This document shows positions 45,621-59,694 of a stretch of DNA of 64,000 nucleotides, piece by piece. Below the pieces are notes generated by a model. It ran no database searches. It was not told where the DNA came from and saw only the letters and a list, made by a program, of their open reading frames with translations. This stretch comes from Fasciolopsis buskii. Its lineage: Eukaryota; Platyhelminthes; Trematoda; Plagiorchiida; Fasciolidae. Numbering within the stretch: the stretch's first letter is position 1; each line of letters starts with the position of its first letter. A program made the translations under genes and the position numbers. The stretch is from NCBI GenBank assembly GCA_008360955.1, contig LUCM01007982.1:5268-69267 (forward strand). Reading direction: 5' to 3'.

Positions 45621-48600
45621 ACCCTGCGAAGAAACAATTTGCGATCGGTGTTGTCGATTCGAAGGACAACGTATCTTACCGATCAACATTCCCGAAAAAA
45701 ATTGTCACTGAAGCTGGTTCGAGGTGCTGGGAACAGCAACCGAATAGTTGGAATATTTCCGCGAATTACTGCTTCGTTTAAGAAATTTCAAATGAATTCG
45801 ATGTTTCGAAGTTGTTTACTGTCATATACCTAGGTAAACTGAATTTTCAAAATTTCTGAATATGAGCACAGATAAAGAAGAAAAGGCGATTATTTTGTTC
45901 ACGTAGATTGTATGCAACAGTGCAATATGCCAGGAACACAATGCAAAGAAAATCTGTGTACTACTTGCAAGCAGCTAGAAATTTCGCTTTAGGATGACTG
46001 GAAAATTCCTTGGCTTCGGAGTTATGGTTGCTTGTTAGCCGTGCGGACTCGGTACTGTTCTGTCCAGTCTTCTCCAGACTTGTGGATTCCTTCGTCAGGT
46101 CCCAAATGCTAACTTTGCCTGTCTGATGAAAACTTTCAACCAATCACCATGTGATTCCTAAATGGACTCTTCGTCCATGCAAGACCGTGATGATCAAAAT
46201 GAAATTCCGCTGTGAATATTCTCGGTTTCTATCGTAAGCACTTTTTCCGCTCACTGCAGTCATCTGCTATTGCAAGTTATTGGACCTGTTCACAAAAAAT
46301 AAGGCTAAAAGGGAAGAAAACGGCTAACTAATTCTTCATTTCTTGAGTAAAATAATAACGGATTTCCATAATATGAAATACGTTGGTAGCTAGCCGAATT
46401 TGATCGGACTGAGTAAAGTCCCATGTCCATTTGAATGAAAGTGAAAAGTCTCCAAACAACCAGTAGTTATTCCTCCCACTTACCATGTCACGATGCTGCG
46501 AAGTTTCAGTGAATGCGGTGTAGGACATTAAGCAAAATGCGCCGAAACGACCACTTCCGGATGGCCTCACGTGTTGCACTGCTTGGGTCAAATATATTTA
46601 TTTGCAGTGCTAATTTGGCTGGAGATCGTTTGACCATAACACTGTCGAAATTTCGAAGGCTGATTTCGTGACTAAAGAGTAGCGACACGAATATCACCAA
46701 TGTTATGATAGAACGATTTTCTAAACCCCTACCCTGAACATGAACGAGCAGTTCACAGGCCGTGTCGACCTCTCAGAATATTTCATCACTCTGTGGTATT
46801 CAATTTGAGAAAGATCGCCAACATCTTTAGAATGTCCCCTAGGATGACAGTTGGTATTTTGTTTTCTTGTTTGACTGGTGCCTCTGAACCTAAACGACAA
46901 CAAGTTAACAGATCTGTCCTCACTGTCCCGTTTCGTAGGGCAAAAGAATTAATGTAGCATTGCTTATCAGGTATTGAATTGGCACTAATTCGCCTATTTT
47001 CGTTTTAAGATTTCAATAGGTACATATTTAAGTCGAAGTTCCGATTGGACATGCACCGCCTTTTAGAATTACTAGAAACGGATTACCAGCAAAAGCTTTT
47101 CCTACTTTTCCTGGGACATTTCGGAGTGATGGCTATGCAAAAGAAATGTTGTACAAGTACAAGAAAATAGTCCAAACGTTCCAACTTGTCCTGTGATTTC
47201 TAGGATCATTCTGAGTAGCCAATAAAGAGATGGAAAATTGCTTAACTTAATGTTATTCTGAAATGCTAGATGATCACTGAATTGCTTGAATATTTCAGTT
47301 CTTATAGATAGGTTCACGTTTTTAACTATGCTATCAGACACTTTGGTCAGTCGAATTTGCTTTGAACCCAAATTGAAGAAAGCGAGATATAAAGTGATAT
47401 TGTAGATGTGCATTTTCAGGAATCTGTTTTTCTATCGAAATTTCACTGAGTTTCGAAAGATTCAAACAAATGCGAAGGGTACGAAAACACCGGGTCCAGT
47501 CACGGTGCGATATGAAACTAACCAAGAAAATTCATCATCACATTCTAAAACATGTCGTACGTTTCAAGTCAATCCATTCACCAGTTTCATGAAATCGTAA
47601 ATCAAAGTGTATTTTCTGATTTCTCCCACAGTGCAAATTCATAAGGCAACGATCATAGACAGGTTATATTACTATTTTTCATTGCTGCTATTGGATGCGT
47701 CAGACAATAATAATTTTGCCATGAATTCCGAAAATAAGTTTTCGTGACCTTGTGAAACTTAAATACATCAACGTTTCCTATGTTTCTTAGTTCTTAGCTG
47801 AGCAGCGGTGGTTGGAAAATCATCAAATCTGATCACTTCGAGGTCAAGCATTCTCATCGCTGGTCACTTTCCGTTCGATGTCGGGGAATGTTCTTGATCT
47901 CCTAAAAACACTGCATTCAATGGATTAAGGTGACGGGAGTAAAAGATTGGTATCATTGTTTTTAATAATATTACCACTATTTCTAGGAATAATACTTTTG
48001 AGAACATTATACATCATCACATTGCGTAGTTTCTTGCGATGGTACGTGGTATACCACAATAACTACATGGGTTTCGAAACTCAATTCTGCATAGTTTAGG
48101 TCACTCCGACATCAAAACATATCACTGATAGCAAATAAAATTCCAAATTGTATTCACGTTGTTCTGGTTCAGCAGAATCACATACGTTCAAGGGGGACGT
48201 GACATCTGTGGCATCTTGAGGTCACAGTGAGAAGTAATCAGATAGATTGAGATTTACCTATTATCTTTCTCTGACCTAACTCTTGGTGCATGATTCTTCC
48301 AGTGTGCAGAACCTTACCTATTTTTAACTAGAATTCCTTTCTTTTTGCTTAAGCAATGCTTCGCGATTGGAAACGCTTCTTTTGTAGAAAGATTTCAATA
48401 CATTGCTTAGGAAATTAGATTAGTACGATCTCAGCTTCTCTAGGTTGACATGAATTGCGCCGCATCATTGAGATCGGCATGAAAACACTGGCACAAGCTT
48501 AGTTTCACATACATTTCATGTGTGAGTATCGTAACCACGTCAGAAGTTCAGCATAGATGAATGAAAGTTCACATCCACTACCAAGAAAAATTACGGTAGA

Positions 48601-51600
48601 ATTTGCTATCCAGGGTTCAATCAACGTAGTATCCTCGTTTTATCTGATACGTATGTCAGTGTACTTGCTTTCATGTTGGCGGACCGTTGACAAATTGGGC
48701 AACACAATTGTCAGCGTAATTTAGGCCAATAATAATTTCCATTGGAACCCGCCTAAATTCTCTTCTACAGTAGTTAATAATTAACTTATGATTTGACTAA
48801 AGCATGCTTCCACAGCATCCGACAAATGAAAGTTTGGATTAATGGCTTCCCGACTGATTGTCCGACGTCCATCGCTTTCACAATTTTTTCACTTCAGATT
48901 TAAAGCAGCTAATCTGACGCATTTCAACAAACGAATCCTGAATCCGGGACAGTGTTTCAGCTTAACCAGTCATTTGTGTTTGTGATCGTTCTCTGTCTCA
49001 TGACAGCCTTGTTCACATCCCCTGCAATAAGGAGAATAAATAAAAGTATTTTCAGTCCCTGTACAGAGAGAAAAAAAATCTGGCAACGACTAAGTCTAAG
49101 GCGGATGAATGCCGGACTTTTTTTCTTAGAAAAAGAAATCACTGTCTAATTTTGCAGATCCGTTGTGCTGAACTGCTATTGATAACGAGGTTTTCTGTCT
49201 AATCTAATCAGGTTGCATGCAGGTGAACGGAGAGGAATTTGAGGATATGGAAAAGTAAGACAGCACAGGAAGTGGATGGTGAGAAAAGAGGGTAGCCCGT
49301 ACGACAAAGAAGGCTACCCCACCACCGCACACATTTTGGTTAGGCGGAAATGGGACCACCAGTTGTTCGGCTCAGCTCAGGAGTGGCGAGGATTGAAGCA
49401 TTTGTTCGCCCGGAATCGAGTCGAATGAGAGTTCAAATTGTTTTATTGGGTTGGACCGTCTCTGGCAAGAACGGGGAAATTAGTTTGATGATGATCAGAT
49501 CAGGTTATGGTTCTAGAATTCAATGGCTAAGCAGTTCCCGGGGAAAAGATTATAGCTAACCATGAATGTCAGATCAAAAGCTGCAGTTCAACTGGACACA
49601 TCTAATAAGGACGACAGATTCGGAAAAGAGTGTAATAGAAAGCAAATTACCTTAATGATTCTCTGAATAATGTTGTTCACATTAAATCTAAAACCAATGA
49701 AATAAAATGAACGGCGAAAGTGCGTACGAAATCGGAGTTTCGACATAGTTCTTGAAGTCCGCGAGAGACCAAGACAATAGGTTTTTGAAAACCAAACCCT
49801 CTGATATTCTATTTCATTCATCATCACAACCCTACAACATACAGTCACCTTGGATTAATACACCTCAAATTATAGCAGGATCTATCGTTCGTCTTAGCGA
49901 AGCTTCCACAGAATATTTGCCTCGCATTTATCTCCGATCTATCACTTTTCAGGTGCGCTGTTTTCTCGGGTGAACAAGACAATCCCTACTCCATTCGGAT
50001 AAGCATGAAAAAACAACCCGGTCAGTCGACAACCGGAAACACGTACAGGTCACTGAACACGAATTAAAATTTTTAGCTAGAGGGTCACGCAACCGGGTAA
50101 TTGCCTTGTACAGAAGTTTGAAATATTCGGTTCATCCACCTTTTCGGTCCGACTTGGAGTAACCTTTCAGGGATCCTTCTCTGTACAGGAACTACAGTGG
50201 TCGGGAAATGTTCTTTCCTTGACTTTCACCCATTCTTGTCTGGGTTTGTACGAATCGTGAAAAACCTGGAGATTTGAAACCAACTTACACTAGAAAATTT
50301 AATAATAACAAGATGAAGAAAAATAGGTGTTCGAATGTCCAAGTCGGCCGCGAGCATTTGTCTCGAGTCACTCGAAGTTATCTACGTTTGAGCTGATTCG
50401 CCCAGAGCTGTTGCCATTGCTGGCCATTGTATCGCAGTTGGTGTTAAACACTTGTCATAATTTGCCTATCACAAATATATTACTATTTAATTCACAAAAG
50501 TTGAACAGGAACTATATTTTTTGTATAATTAGTCTCAAGATGAATTTTTATTACCTTTTGGTCTTTTGAAATAACATGTTCAAAGTGTTTAATTTGCCGC
50601 GTAAATCAGGGTTTCTGTAAGAAGAAAACAGACGTGCACGGTTTCTGCCGGAAGAAAATGAAGCAGATCCGAAAGCGTTCACGTGGGAGCATTTTTCTTT
50701 TAACGAACTCGTGAATAAAAATCTGGTTTGCAAACACGTCCTTCCGACAAATCATTCGTGGGGGTACATCTAAGTGCGCGAAATCGCAACAGAAGCAATC
50801 GATCGAATATAGTAAATAAACGTGCGAAATAAAAATTTCAAGTTTCAACATTTCGTCCTTTCTCTGTACATGTAAGAATGACTCGCGGATGAAAAATCTA
50901 AGGAATTGGCTTTCAAAACCAGCAGTCTTCGGGTATGTTTTCTTTCTGTTTTATGAAACAGTTTGTGGTTAAGACAATCCACTGTGCCTTACCATCGTTT
51001 TGGATAGGCAACTAGTTTTTTCTCCCGGGAGAAGTCATTGCCTTTCCCAACAAGCCATGTTTTTGGTTTAACAAACATTTTCTAAAATTAGTTCATCTCG
51101 TGGTTGATAGCATGCGTAGCCTAATGACATCCTCTTAAGCGACTCGGAAGCTTCATTCTCATTTGGCAATTGTTAACTGTTGTGTCCGTGTTGGAAATAT
51201 CATGTTCGTGTTGATATTTTTCAACTTGACAGCGGTTTTTACACGAAGGTTAGAAGAATCCATGTTACTTTTTCCCTTCTGTTTCTTGTGTGGTAAAGTG
51301 ACATGATGCCCGAATACCACTTGCAGTCCTCCTTATTCAGAGGAAAGCGGTGGTAAAGTCTGCCGAATATATCTGATTTTAAATGATATTTGTGAATATT
51401 TCAATGTACATCCAGCTATTTTGGTCTGGGTCGAGGCCGGTGTCTAGGGTTTAGGTTACAAATAATTGCATTTTGGTTAGAACAGATCAAAAAACCAATG
51501 GTTGCTTCATATGAAACTGATAGTGAATCCTGCTGATCACTGGTCACTTCACTATTTCTGGCCCAATCGAGTTGATTGAAAATATCTGAAGACTTTGCGG

Positions 51601-52129
51601 AAAAAGAAATTTGTAATTCATCGGCACAGATAAGTTATGGAATAGGTTTGTGTTGTGGTCTATAAGTACCACTTTAGTTGATGGGGATAGCATGAATGTC
51701 CACGGCGATTACAGATAATTCGTTGGAATGGTTTTGTATAGGACAACCCTGTGTTTGATTATCGACCAGTTTCGGGAAGCTTTGCCGGTCTATTATGGTG
51801 ATTCTCTGCCTCTCAAATCAGCTGACTAGAATTAGTCACCTATCGTGATCAAATTAAGGGTTCGACTCTTAGTAATTTCTTCATTGTCATGGACTCGTGA
51901 CAAAATGATCGTCGTGATTAGTTCCTACTAAATTAACGCTACGGAAAGACTTTTCTCATGAAGACCAGTATGATCGAAAGCATTAGGAACAACCTAAAAG
52001 TTTCACCTACTTAGGGTGCTCAAATAATAACAGCAAATTTTTTTTCAACTCACTGCTCTGTTAAAGATGGGTGGGTACTGACCTTTAGTTCTATTAATTT
52101 TGATCACATTTGTATTTTGCTGAAGTAGC
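45621..52129. other. AT-rich DNA, no gene recognised
   Basis: No frame longer than 103 codons and no recognisable domain on either strand over 6.5 kb. Small blocks (49260-49560) are less AT-rich, but I could not match them to any family or to other parts of the window. Confidence 0.5.
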
Positions 52130-52240
52130 TAATAAGGATCATCAGTGCATGCATGACCCGGTCGTGAACCCTTCTTGCAGTTGGACGATTAGGCTGATAT
52201 CTGCTGGGACAAAACGAAGCGTTCGTTTGACCGGCACGGA
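52130..52240 (-). repeat. Probable decayed SINE fragment
   Basis: Plus-strand text TAATAAGGATCATCAGTGCATG followed by GTCGTGAACCC parallels the minus-oriented SINE core and B box in the intact copies, with a deletion between them. The remainder is too diverged to align by eye. Confidence 0.35.
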
Positions 52241-52291
52241 ACTCTCACTCACTGTTACGTTCAACTTAAGGACAAAAGCAGTTTAAGTGAT

Positions 52292-52572
52292 TTATTTATC
52301 CATACCTAAATCGGTGTAGATGTACTGAGGTAGCAGATCAATCACTTTTGTAGAGCCAATCGCAAGTGGAAAAGTCAGACCGCTTAGCAAGCTACAAACG
52401 AAAGAATTGGTAGACATACATGAAATGGGTAAGGCCGAAACATCAAGGTCAACTGTGCCCGTAGTTACGCGACTGGTGAATTCGGTCACAGCATACATCC
52501 CCATAGAGGAAGATTGAGCTTTTGTAGGTGTTCTACATCGGCACCATTTATCGCCTAATACTGGAATTCTGA
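52292..52572 (-). other. Possible exon, unknown protein
   Basis: A 100-codon minus-strand frame. Its part after about 52540 reads smoothly as protein (TEFTSRVTTGTVDLDVSAL, then a hydrophobic SLLSGLTFPLAIG). On the minus strand, acceptor-like TTCCAG and TATTAG sites lie near its start and a donor-like TTTAG|GTATGG near its end. I do not recognise the product. It could be an internal exon of a gene whose other exons lie far away, or a chance frame. Confidence 0.25.
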
Positions 52573-55500
52573 TTTCCGTTTTATATAACCTCATTACAAG
52601 TCGAATTTATGGCAAAATATTGAAGATGGTTCAGCCCTTGGTAGTGAATGAGTAGTTTACATTATATAGTGCGATTAAATTGAGTCAAAGGAAAGATTAT
52701 CACTCACAATCTTGTTTCTTTTATAATCGATAGAACGATTGACATTAAACTTAGGGTAGGCTACAACCCTTTGTAACCACCTAGGTAGGGACGTAATCTG
52801 CGATAGTGTGGGTGGTACCTGCGATAGTTAGGCACAACCTCCCTGAGATTCAGTGCGTTTCCCTTCCGGGAAATGGACGTGATACCCTGAAGAAGTGTTT
52901 ATTTCATATTACAGTTCAAGTGTATTTCTATCCTCAAACCATAAAAGCCTAGTGCGGTACACTAGTATGCATTTAAAAATTTTCTTTCCTGGTTTCCTCA
53001 TGTGCTTAATAGGTCACGAAAGTTCTCAAATGTACTGTTTTTACCATGCATACAATGTAAAGAAAAGTAGCTTACGTTAGACTGTCAAATTGTGATATTA
53101 TGCAACAATATACTGGAGAAATTTGCGATTGAATTCTTGCGAAACCCCACATCCGGCTGCATACATGAGAAGAAATGGATTTATCCTCTAGTGGTGCACA
53201 ATTTGGAGCTTTCTCTGTTGGAATCTGGCCATTTTTAGCGATTATCTCAACGACTGATGAATTGTTGCCGTTTTCAGCTAGTTTAAGACAAAAAAATCAG
53301 AGACTTGCAAAACAGGGCTGATCAATTCGATATGAGCTTGGTGCTCTGTTTGCCTCGGATGTATTTCTGTCGCTTGTTGCAGTTGTCTTCCAAACGGTCC
53401 TACCATTTTTGACTAGAACAGTAAAGGAATCACACGCTGACTGATTCTCAACGGAATGATCTATGGCTCAGACGACCTTTTTGTTGCTGGTAAATTTACT
53501 ATTGACACAGGTGTTTCTTTCCCCTGTTTACATTTCTTGATCTGTTCCCGGATTTTGCGCAAGAAAATTAACTTTTACTGTGGTCGAAGGAAGTTTCGCC
53601 GCTCTAATGTTCATCAAGACCTAGAGATAAAAAGGAATCGAAGTTTTTTCACTTACACGGTTGGTGAACGTGTAACAACTGTTTGCCAATCAGTTAGTTT
53701 TTCGTACCAAATTGTCAATTCAATTATCCATTTGGGGAGTGCTTTACAATAAAGATAAAATTCGTGTGGTGATTTTTGACCGGCTGCTTGCATGAAGCGT
53801 TGACTGCTATCTTGTCAACGGAAATCCGATTACAGCCACACTCAAGTTAATATCCACGACTGCATTAAGGTATTTGACAAATTTAAAGGTAGTGTTAACT
53901 AGATTACTTTATCTTATGCGTACTCGACTACAATTCTTCATGCTTTTCTTGTTTCAACAACGGAGATGATCGATGAAATTCCAAAGCATATATTACTTCA
54001 CTTTACGAGATGTTGGATAACTTAAACGGAATAATAGACCAGTGTGGTGTCATAAAAGTGTTACAGTTTCTCCATGGAAAAATAAATGAGAACTACCATA
54101 TACTTGTTCGTTTTCTGCTCCATTGTCCATCTACTCGCACTGTTGTCTCAGCAACCTTGTAGTTACAATTTAATTGGTGTAGTCTGCCTCGAGAAAAGTG
54201 CACAAATGTCTAGCTTAACCAATAAAAGCATTCCGTTGTTCAGCTCGATGGTCGCGTTATGCCAGAATCAATAAGAATATCTTTTGTAGACCATCAAAGA
54301 CTTGACGCTTTTCAGTCCTTGATACAACATTAAAAATGTTGGTAGAGCTACTGCAAATGTATCTTGGGAACATTAATACTTATCAATTTTGTTTTATTAA
54401 AACAGCCAAAGTTTTATTTACTGTCGACTGTCAACCACTGAAGGTGTTTTCCAATTTCACTTCCAGGCATATCTGACCACTAGTCCACACTATCGTTTGT
54501 GAGATCAATTACAAATTGCCGGTTAGTATCGATTGCATTTTCCACACTATTGTTTATCTGGGCAAACTCGCGCATAAAATTTCCGGCTTCTTATTTGGCA
54601 CTCTCGACTGAACTATCTCTCTCTCTCTCTCTCTCTCTCCGTGCAATAGTCAAATCTTGCCCCTAAACCTGGTTGATCGAAATAGGGTTAATTGGAAAGT
54701 CGTTTGACAAATGTAAATGGTGATTGGATGGGTCATTTAGAAGATTGATTTGTTGATCCACGTGTGTTTGCTGGTGTGTATCTGCGTATGCGATGGGTTC
54801 TGGTAATTTGGCATACTAGAGTGTATGTATCTGTGTCATTGTGGATCCTGGCGAGCCTGATTTTCTTCCCATGTGAATCGAAGGTGAAACATTCGGATGT
54901 AAAACAATGGGCAAAATAAAAAGTTTGTGATGCACAAAATCTGTGACCAGAACTGTTCAATTCACGGTAAACTGAGTGTTAAAGTGACCCAAACTGCACT
55001 TAATTTTAACATTTCCAGATAATAACAATACAAATATAGTGATCACCTTTAAATCAATTTTCAATCAGTAGGACTGTAAGGATGATTTGAAATAAACCTC
55101 TTCTTTTCTTTCGATTCAGTCATGAATTGCACCTATTTTCCAATGTCGTTTTCTTTCTTGCTGGATAGTGAGCATAGATTAAAAGTTGCCTTAACATAGA
55201 ATGCAATAGCATTCTACTGATTTAAGTTTGTTCATCGAGAGAACTTTTGGCAAGACATCTGCCAATTTGGTAACACAATTGTGCTCTATCTTTGGTCAGT
55301 GATATTTTGTTGGATACCATATTCCCGCTAACTTAAAAATAGACATTTTTGTTTTGTTTACTTGTCCAGCATAATATATTATCAAATGTCCTCTTACTGT
55401 CAAAAAGCTGTGTAGGTCAGTAATATTTAAGTTCAAAATAGGCCTTGGATGAGAAGTGATAGTAATCCAGAAAATTCGGTGGCACATGCTCGAAGATTCC

Positions 55501-57995
55501 GCTTAGCTTAATGATCAAATCTCGTGCCTTGTTCATTGGACTTTAAAACTCACCTCGCGTACCCAGAAGCAACGTTTTCAAGGTAATGATTTTCCTATTC
55601 CAAATTAGTGCTCCTCAGTTTGTGTTCGACCGTTAGGACATTCGATACTGTGATTCGTTTGGAAACCATGCACCCATAAACAAGCGCACTATTTTGGTGA
55701 CACGTAAGAAAAATTGGGAATTCAGAACATCACTCTTCCCAATATAATACATATATGGATGCGAGTACAAATATATACATATAATGCCTTCATATAATTA
55801 GAATCAACTGAAAACGGGATGATCTGACCACTTCGGGATTTGATCAAAATGGTTCAAGCTCGTCTGCAATGTGAAACCGGCCCCGGCTCCTGGTACCGAA
55901 AAAGAAACAATTATTCAGGAAGCGTAGAAAAGAAGAGGCGAACATCGGTGGCCTTCAGTAAATACCACCTGAGAAGGTTTCGAAGAATCAGAAGCGGACA
56001 GAAGCCACTGATGCGGCATATTTTGTCTGGTTTGCTGAATTAAGAATAAGAATCTCCTGATGCTGCGCAACTATCGCAAATAGAAAAACAATGGGCAGTT
56101 TCACAAGACCAAGAAGTTACCTCTTGCATTTCGACTGAACTTGTGTACATGTACAAATATTAGGCATCAGCGCCTCAAAATTCGGTGATTTTCATCGACG
56201 CCTATGCGGAAAACGTTAATGATCATATTATCATTGTCCTATCTTAGAGACCGAGGTTGTTCTACCCTACATTATATTTCGACCTCGTAAGTAATATGAA
56301 AATATGAAATTTAGTGTTTTATGGAGTGATAAGAGTCCCCTTGCTTTGGGCTTGCGATACCATAAACCACAATGTTTAAGCATGAGAGCGGAACATTTAG
56401 GGTCATTACGCATGGCGAAGCCATCTTAATAGACACAATAACAATTATGTTGTATTTTGTTTACCCCATAAGACACAAAATCACCGCAGGATCGGCCAAA
56501 ACTTTGGCGCGGGGATGTGGAAACAGTGAAATAGACAGAGAAAAATCCGAATTCTCATAAAATGCGGGTGTAATACTGATACGTAACGGCACTTTTAGTT
56601 CAGTTTGTGAAAACTTCCGGCAATGTTTAGTCGACAGAGATGATCCCATAGGTTATCAAACACTGTCTGTAAGTTCAACCATTTGCTGTTAGACTTACAC
56701 TGATAGTTGTTTAGAATCGTCGGTGAATTGCTACATTTTTGCGACCAGTTTGGCCTGTGCTAATGTGCATCCTGAAACAAGAAAAACCACTTTTGATTCT
56801 TCCTAACTACGATTATTGGGTTTAAAAAATAAAGCAGTCCAACTCAAAATGTTGCCTCCATTCTTTCTCAGTGAGGAATTAATCTCGATAATAAAATGTC
56901 ATACCCAGTTCTCGCAGAACTCCGAGAATGTCGTACTTCTATGCTGAATGTATTCTGAATATACAGTGGTAAGTGGGAATGGACCCGCGGTGTATTCCCA
57001 CATTTCTTCTGTCCATGTTTCGAGAAGCTTGCATCCATCCACATTTTTCGATGGGAACAAATTCATTCCGTTCAGGATTGATGAAGAATGATCATCCAGT
57101 CGCTAATTAGCCTTTCAAAGTTCCACCAGTTCGAGTGAGTGCCGCTTTCCTAAGTTAGGTATTGATGGACTGGACAAGTTCATTTAACTCAAAATAGATG
57201 AGCGGTGGTTGCTTACACTTGCTTGACTTTTGACTACTGCGCTATTTCATTCTTACACACACGGATAAACGATTTCAAATATTCATTTTGTGATTTTCTT
57301 AAATACGTTCTGGTCAATATTGTGGATTGCTGCTGATTTCTTAGTTGTTTCCAGGCTGTCGTGGCGGACAAATTCTGATAATGTAGATAATTTTAAAAAT
57401 GTTTGCTTTTTATTGTTTATATGGTGATGGCCTCATGTAAATACGTACCGGTTGTGCAAATAGAAAGAGTATGTTCCATTTAGTAGGCCACTATCCAATT
57501 TTGACCAAGTTTCATGTCTACGAATAGATATAGCAAATATCCCTATTGGAATTGAAATATCACAGTCCATTCTAATTCCGAAATTTTACGGGACTATTAG
57601 ATGATAGACGATATTAATGGAGAAGGGGATAAGCCGCCCGCACACGGAAAGAATTTACCGCTGAATTGTGACTTTTATTTCTTTTCGCTGCTGGGTAGTT
57701 TTAGTCGAACGCAGAGCTTTGAGTGAGCATTGAGGTATACCTGAGGGAGAAATAACAGAAATCAATCATTTGGATTCATTAAACACGTCCCTGGATTCGT
57801 GCCTAAAATATCTTTCAAATGAATAAAGTTTTGTGTGAACAATTAAAGTACAACAGATTACAAGTTCCGAGCTGGTCTGGATAGTCGATTGTTTACAAGA
57901 TTCCTGGGGGATGGTCTTTTGGACGGCCGTAAACGAGACGACATCGGAGCCCAGATGTGATGAATTCATTTGATTTTTTATATCTAACTTCCGCT
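52573..57995. other. AT-rich DNA, no gene recognised
   Basis: Short frames only. One 62-codon frame at 54086-54274 begins with a signal-peptide-like hydrophobic stretch but has no other support. A CT microsatellite is listed separately. Confidence 0.45.
54615..54640. repeat. CT microsatellite
   Basis: An uninterrupted run of about twelve TC units. Confidence 0.95.
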
Positions 57996-58277
57996 TGTTA
58001 CAGGAACGACACTGTGTATTACTCTTTAGAAAGGGAGTTACGACAAACCGAAGACTGCCAAGTGAAGAAGTTGCCAGATCTAAGTGGATTCAATCCCAGA
58101 ATCTTCAGGATGAAATGCTCCAGTGCTAGCCGCTTGACCACCGCCGTCATTGACGACGATGCATTTGCACACCAGTCGGTTATCCTGCTCGACACCCACG
58201 GTACGGTGTTCGTCCCGCATGACCCCGTAGACCGTACACTAAATATTGACCGCTGTAGCATAAGCACGTTGTTTTGA
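57996..58277 (+). other. Possible terminal exon or tRNA-like repeat
   Basis: CGCTTGTTACAG ending near 58001 is a good acceptor-like site, and the frame behind it stays open for about 91 codons to a stop at 58275-58277 in less AT-rich DNA. No family is recognised. Against a gene: on the minus strand about 58075-58140 reads like a degraded tRNA head (GGTCAAGCGGCTAGCAC as A box, GGGATTGAATCC as B box), so the block may instead be a SINE-type repeat. Confidence 0.22.
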
Positions 58278-59694
58278 TCTCAGTGAAGCATAAATTTAGG
58301 AAAATCAGTTTTACCAGTTTTCAACCTTCTGTTCGTTTACTTTAACTTTTGGGTTGACAGACGGCGTACAGCACTTAAAAGCTAAAACATGAGAGAGACC
58401 AGATGAATAGAGCAACAAAAGCAAATAGACACAAGAACTTAATATTCACGACCATTTATGCAGTCAGTCAATGGGAACCACAGAAACATGCTACACAACA
58501 ATTGCATCTCGGTAAGGGATATTCAGTAAATTTTAAAAAGTTCTTTGTTCGTATAAAACGATAATCGTTGTTCAGGACAATGATTAGTCGTTTCACAAAA
58601 GAGCCAAACATCATGCTACTTTAAAGAACAAAAAATACAATCGATTCAGCAAAATGGTTAGATGAGATCAGCACAGTCAGTGTTTCTATCACCCAATTTA
58701 GGGAATTAATGTCGACGAAAATATTCATCCAAATTTCCTATAACAGGAAATTCTCTTGATCACTTGAGTCAACTCTTGATTGGAAAAAAGTTGTCGAATC
58801 GCGTGCGAGCATACTTATGTTCACGTGCACACGTGATTTGTTTTTTTAACTTACACTTTTCTCTCTGACTTATATGTTTGTATTCATGTATGTATGCATT
58901 CCGTGTGTGTAGGATGCATGTGTCGAGGAGAGGGGATTCGGGATCAGGGTGGAGATGAGTCGTTTTAATGGAAGCATTTCATCGCTAGCAAGATCATATT
59001 TCTCTCACAGGTCCGCAGTTATTCTACGTCCATTTTTTGTGAATACATGGATGACGGACAGCTGAACATCAGGATTTTATACTCATGCTGATGAATGAAT
59101 TTATCTGAATTCTGCTTTGTATTCTGAGTGTCCATAATTTATATGTTTCTGCCCGCCCGTCTATCTGAAAGGTGAATATATTCTCCGGAACTACGAACCT
59201 CTGACAAGTTCAACAGAACTAATGGAGCAAGAGTGTCTAGTTCAAAGAGCAATATTGATTTGAATGTGAGAGACAAAAAAATCATATGAACATGAAGTAA
59301 TCTACGCAAGTGTACCCATTAGGAAATTAGAAACCCTTGATCGGGGACTCAAGTAAGACCTTATGAAACTACAAAGCCAGTTTAGGCAAGATAGTGAGAG
59401 AATAACATAGTCTTTAATTAGTCATTCAACGCAGAACAAATTCACTCAACATGAAGCAGTTCTGTCCATTCTCCCTATACAATTTTCTTTACCATCAAAC
59501 TGTCCCGGTTTATTTTTTTTCACCTATTCCATCTTTTACTCAGTTCACATGCGGATGATGTCATACAAGGCTTCTTTTGGAAATACCTCGCCAATATGCA
59601 CATTCACAATGATGGCTGCGTCAGGTTTTCAGAATATTTGCTCACCAAAATCTCAAAAGCGAAACCCGTTTGGCACAGTGGATATAGTGTAATC
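58278..59694. other. No gene recognised
   Basis: AT-rich DNA without frames of note. Confidence 0.5.

Noticed and set aside
45442..45711. 89-codon frame rich in Tyr-Ile repeats
   Set aside because: Translation of TA microsatellites; no coding evidence.
54086..54274. 62-codon frame with a signal-peptide-like start
   Set aside because: Hydrophobic starts are frequent by chance in AT-rich DNA; no cleavage-site context, conserved cysteines or flanking gene signals support it.
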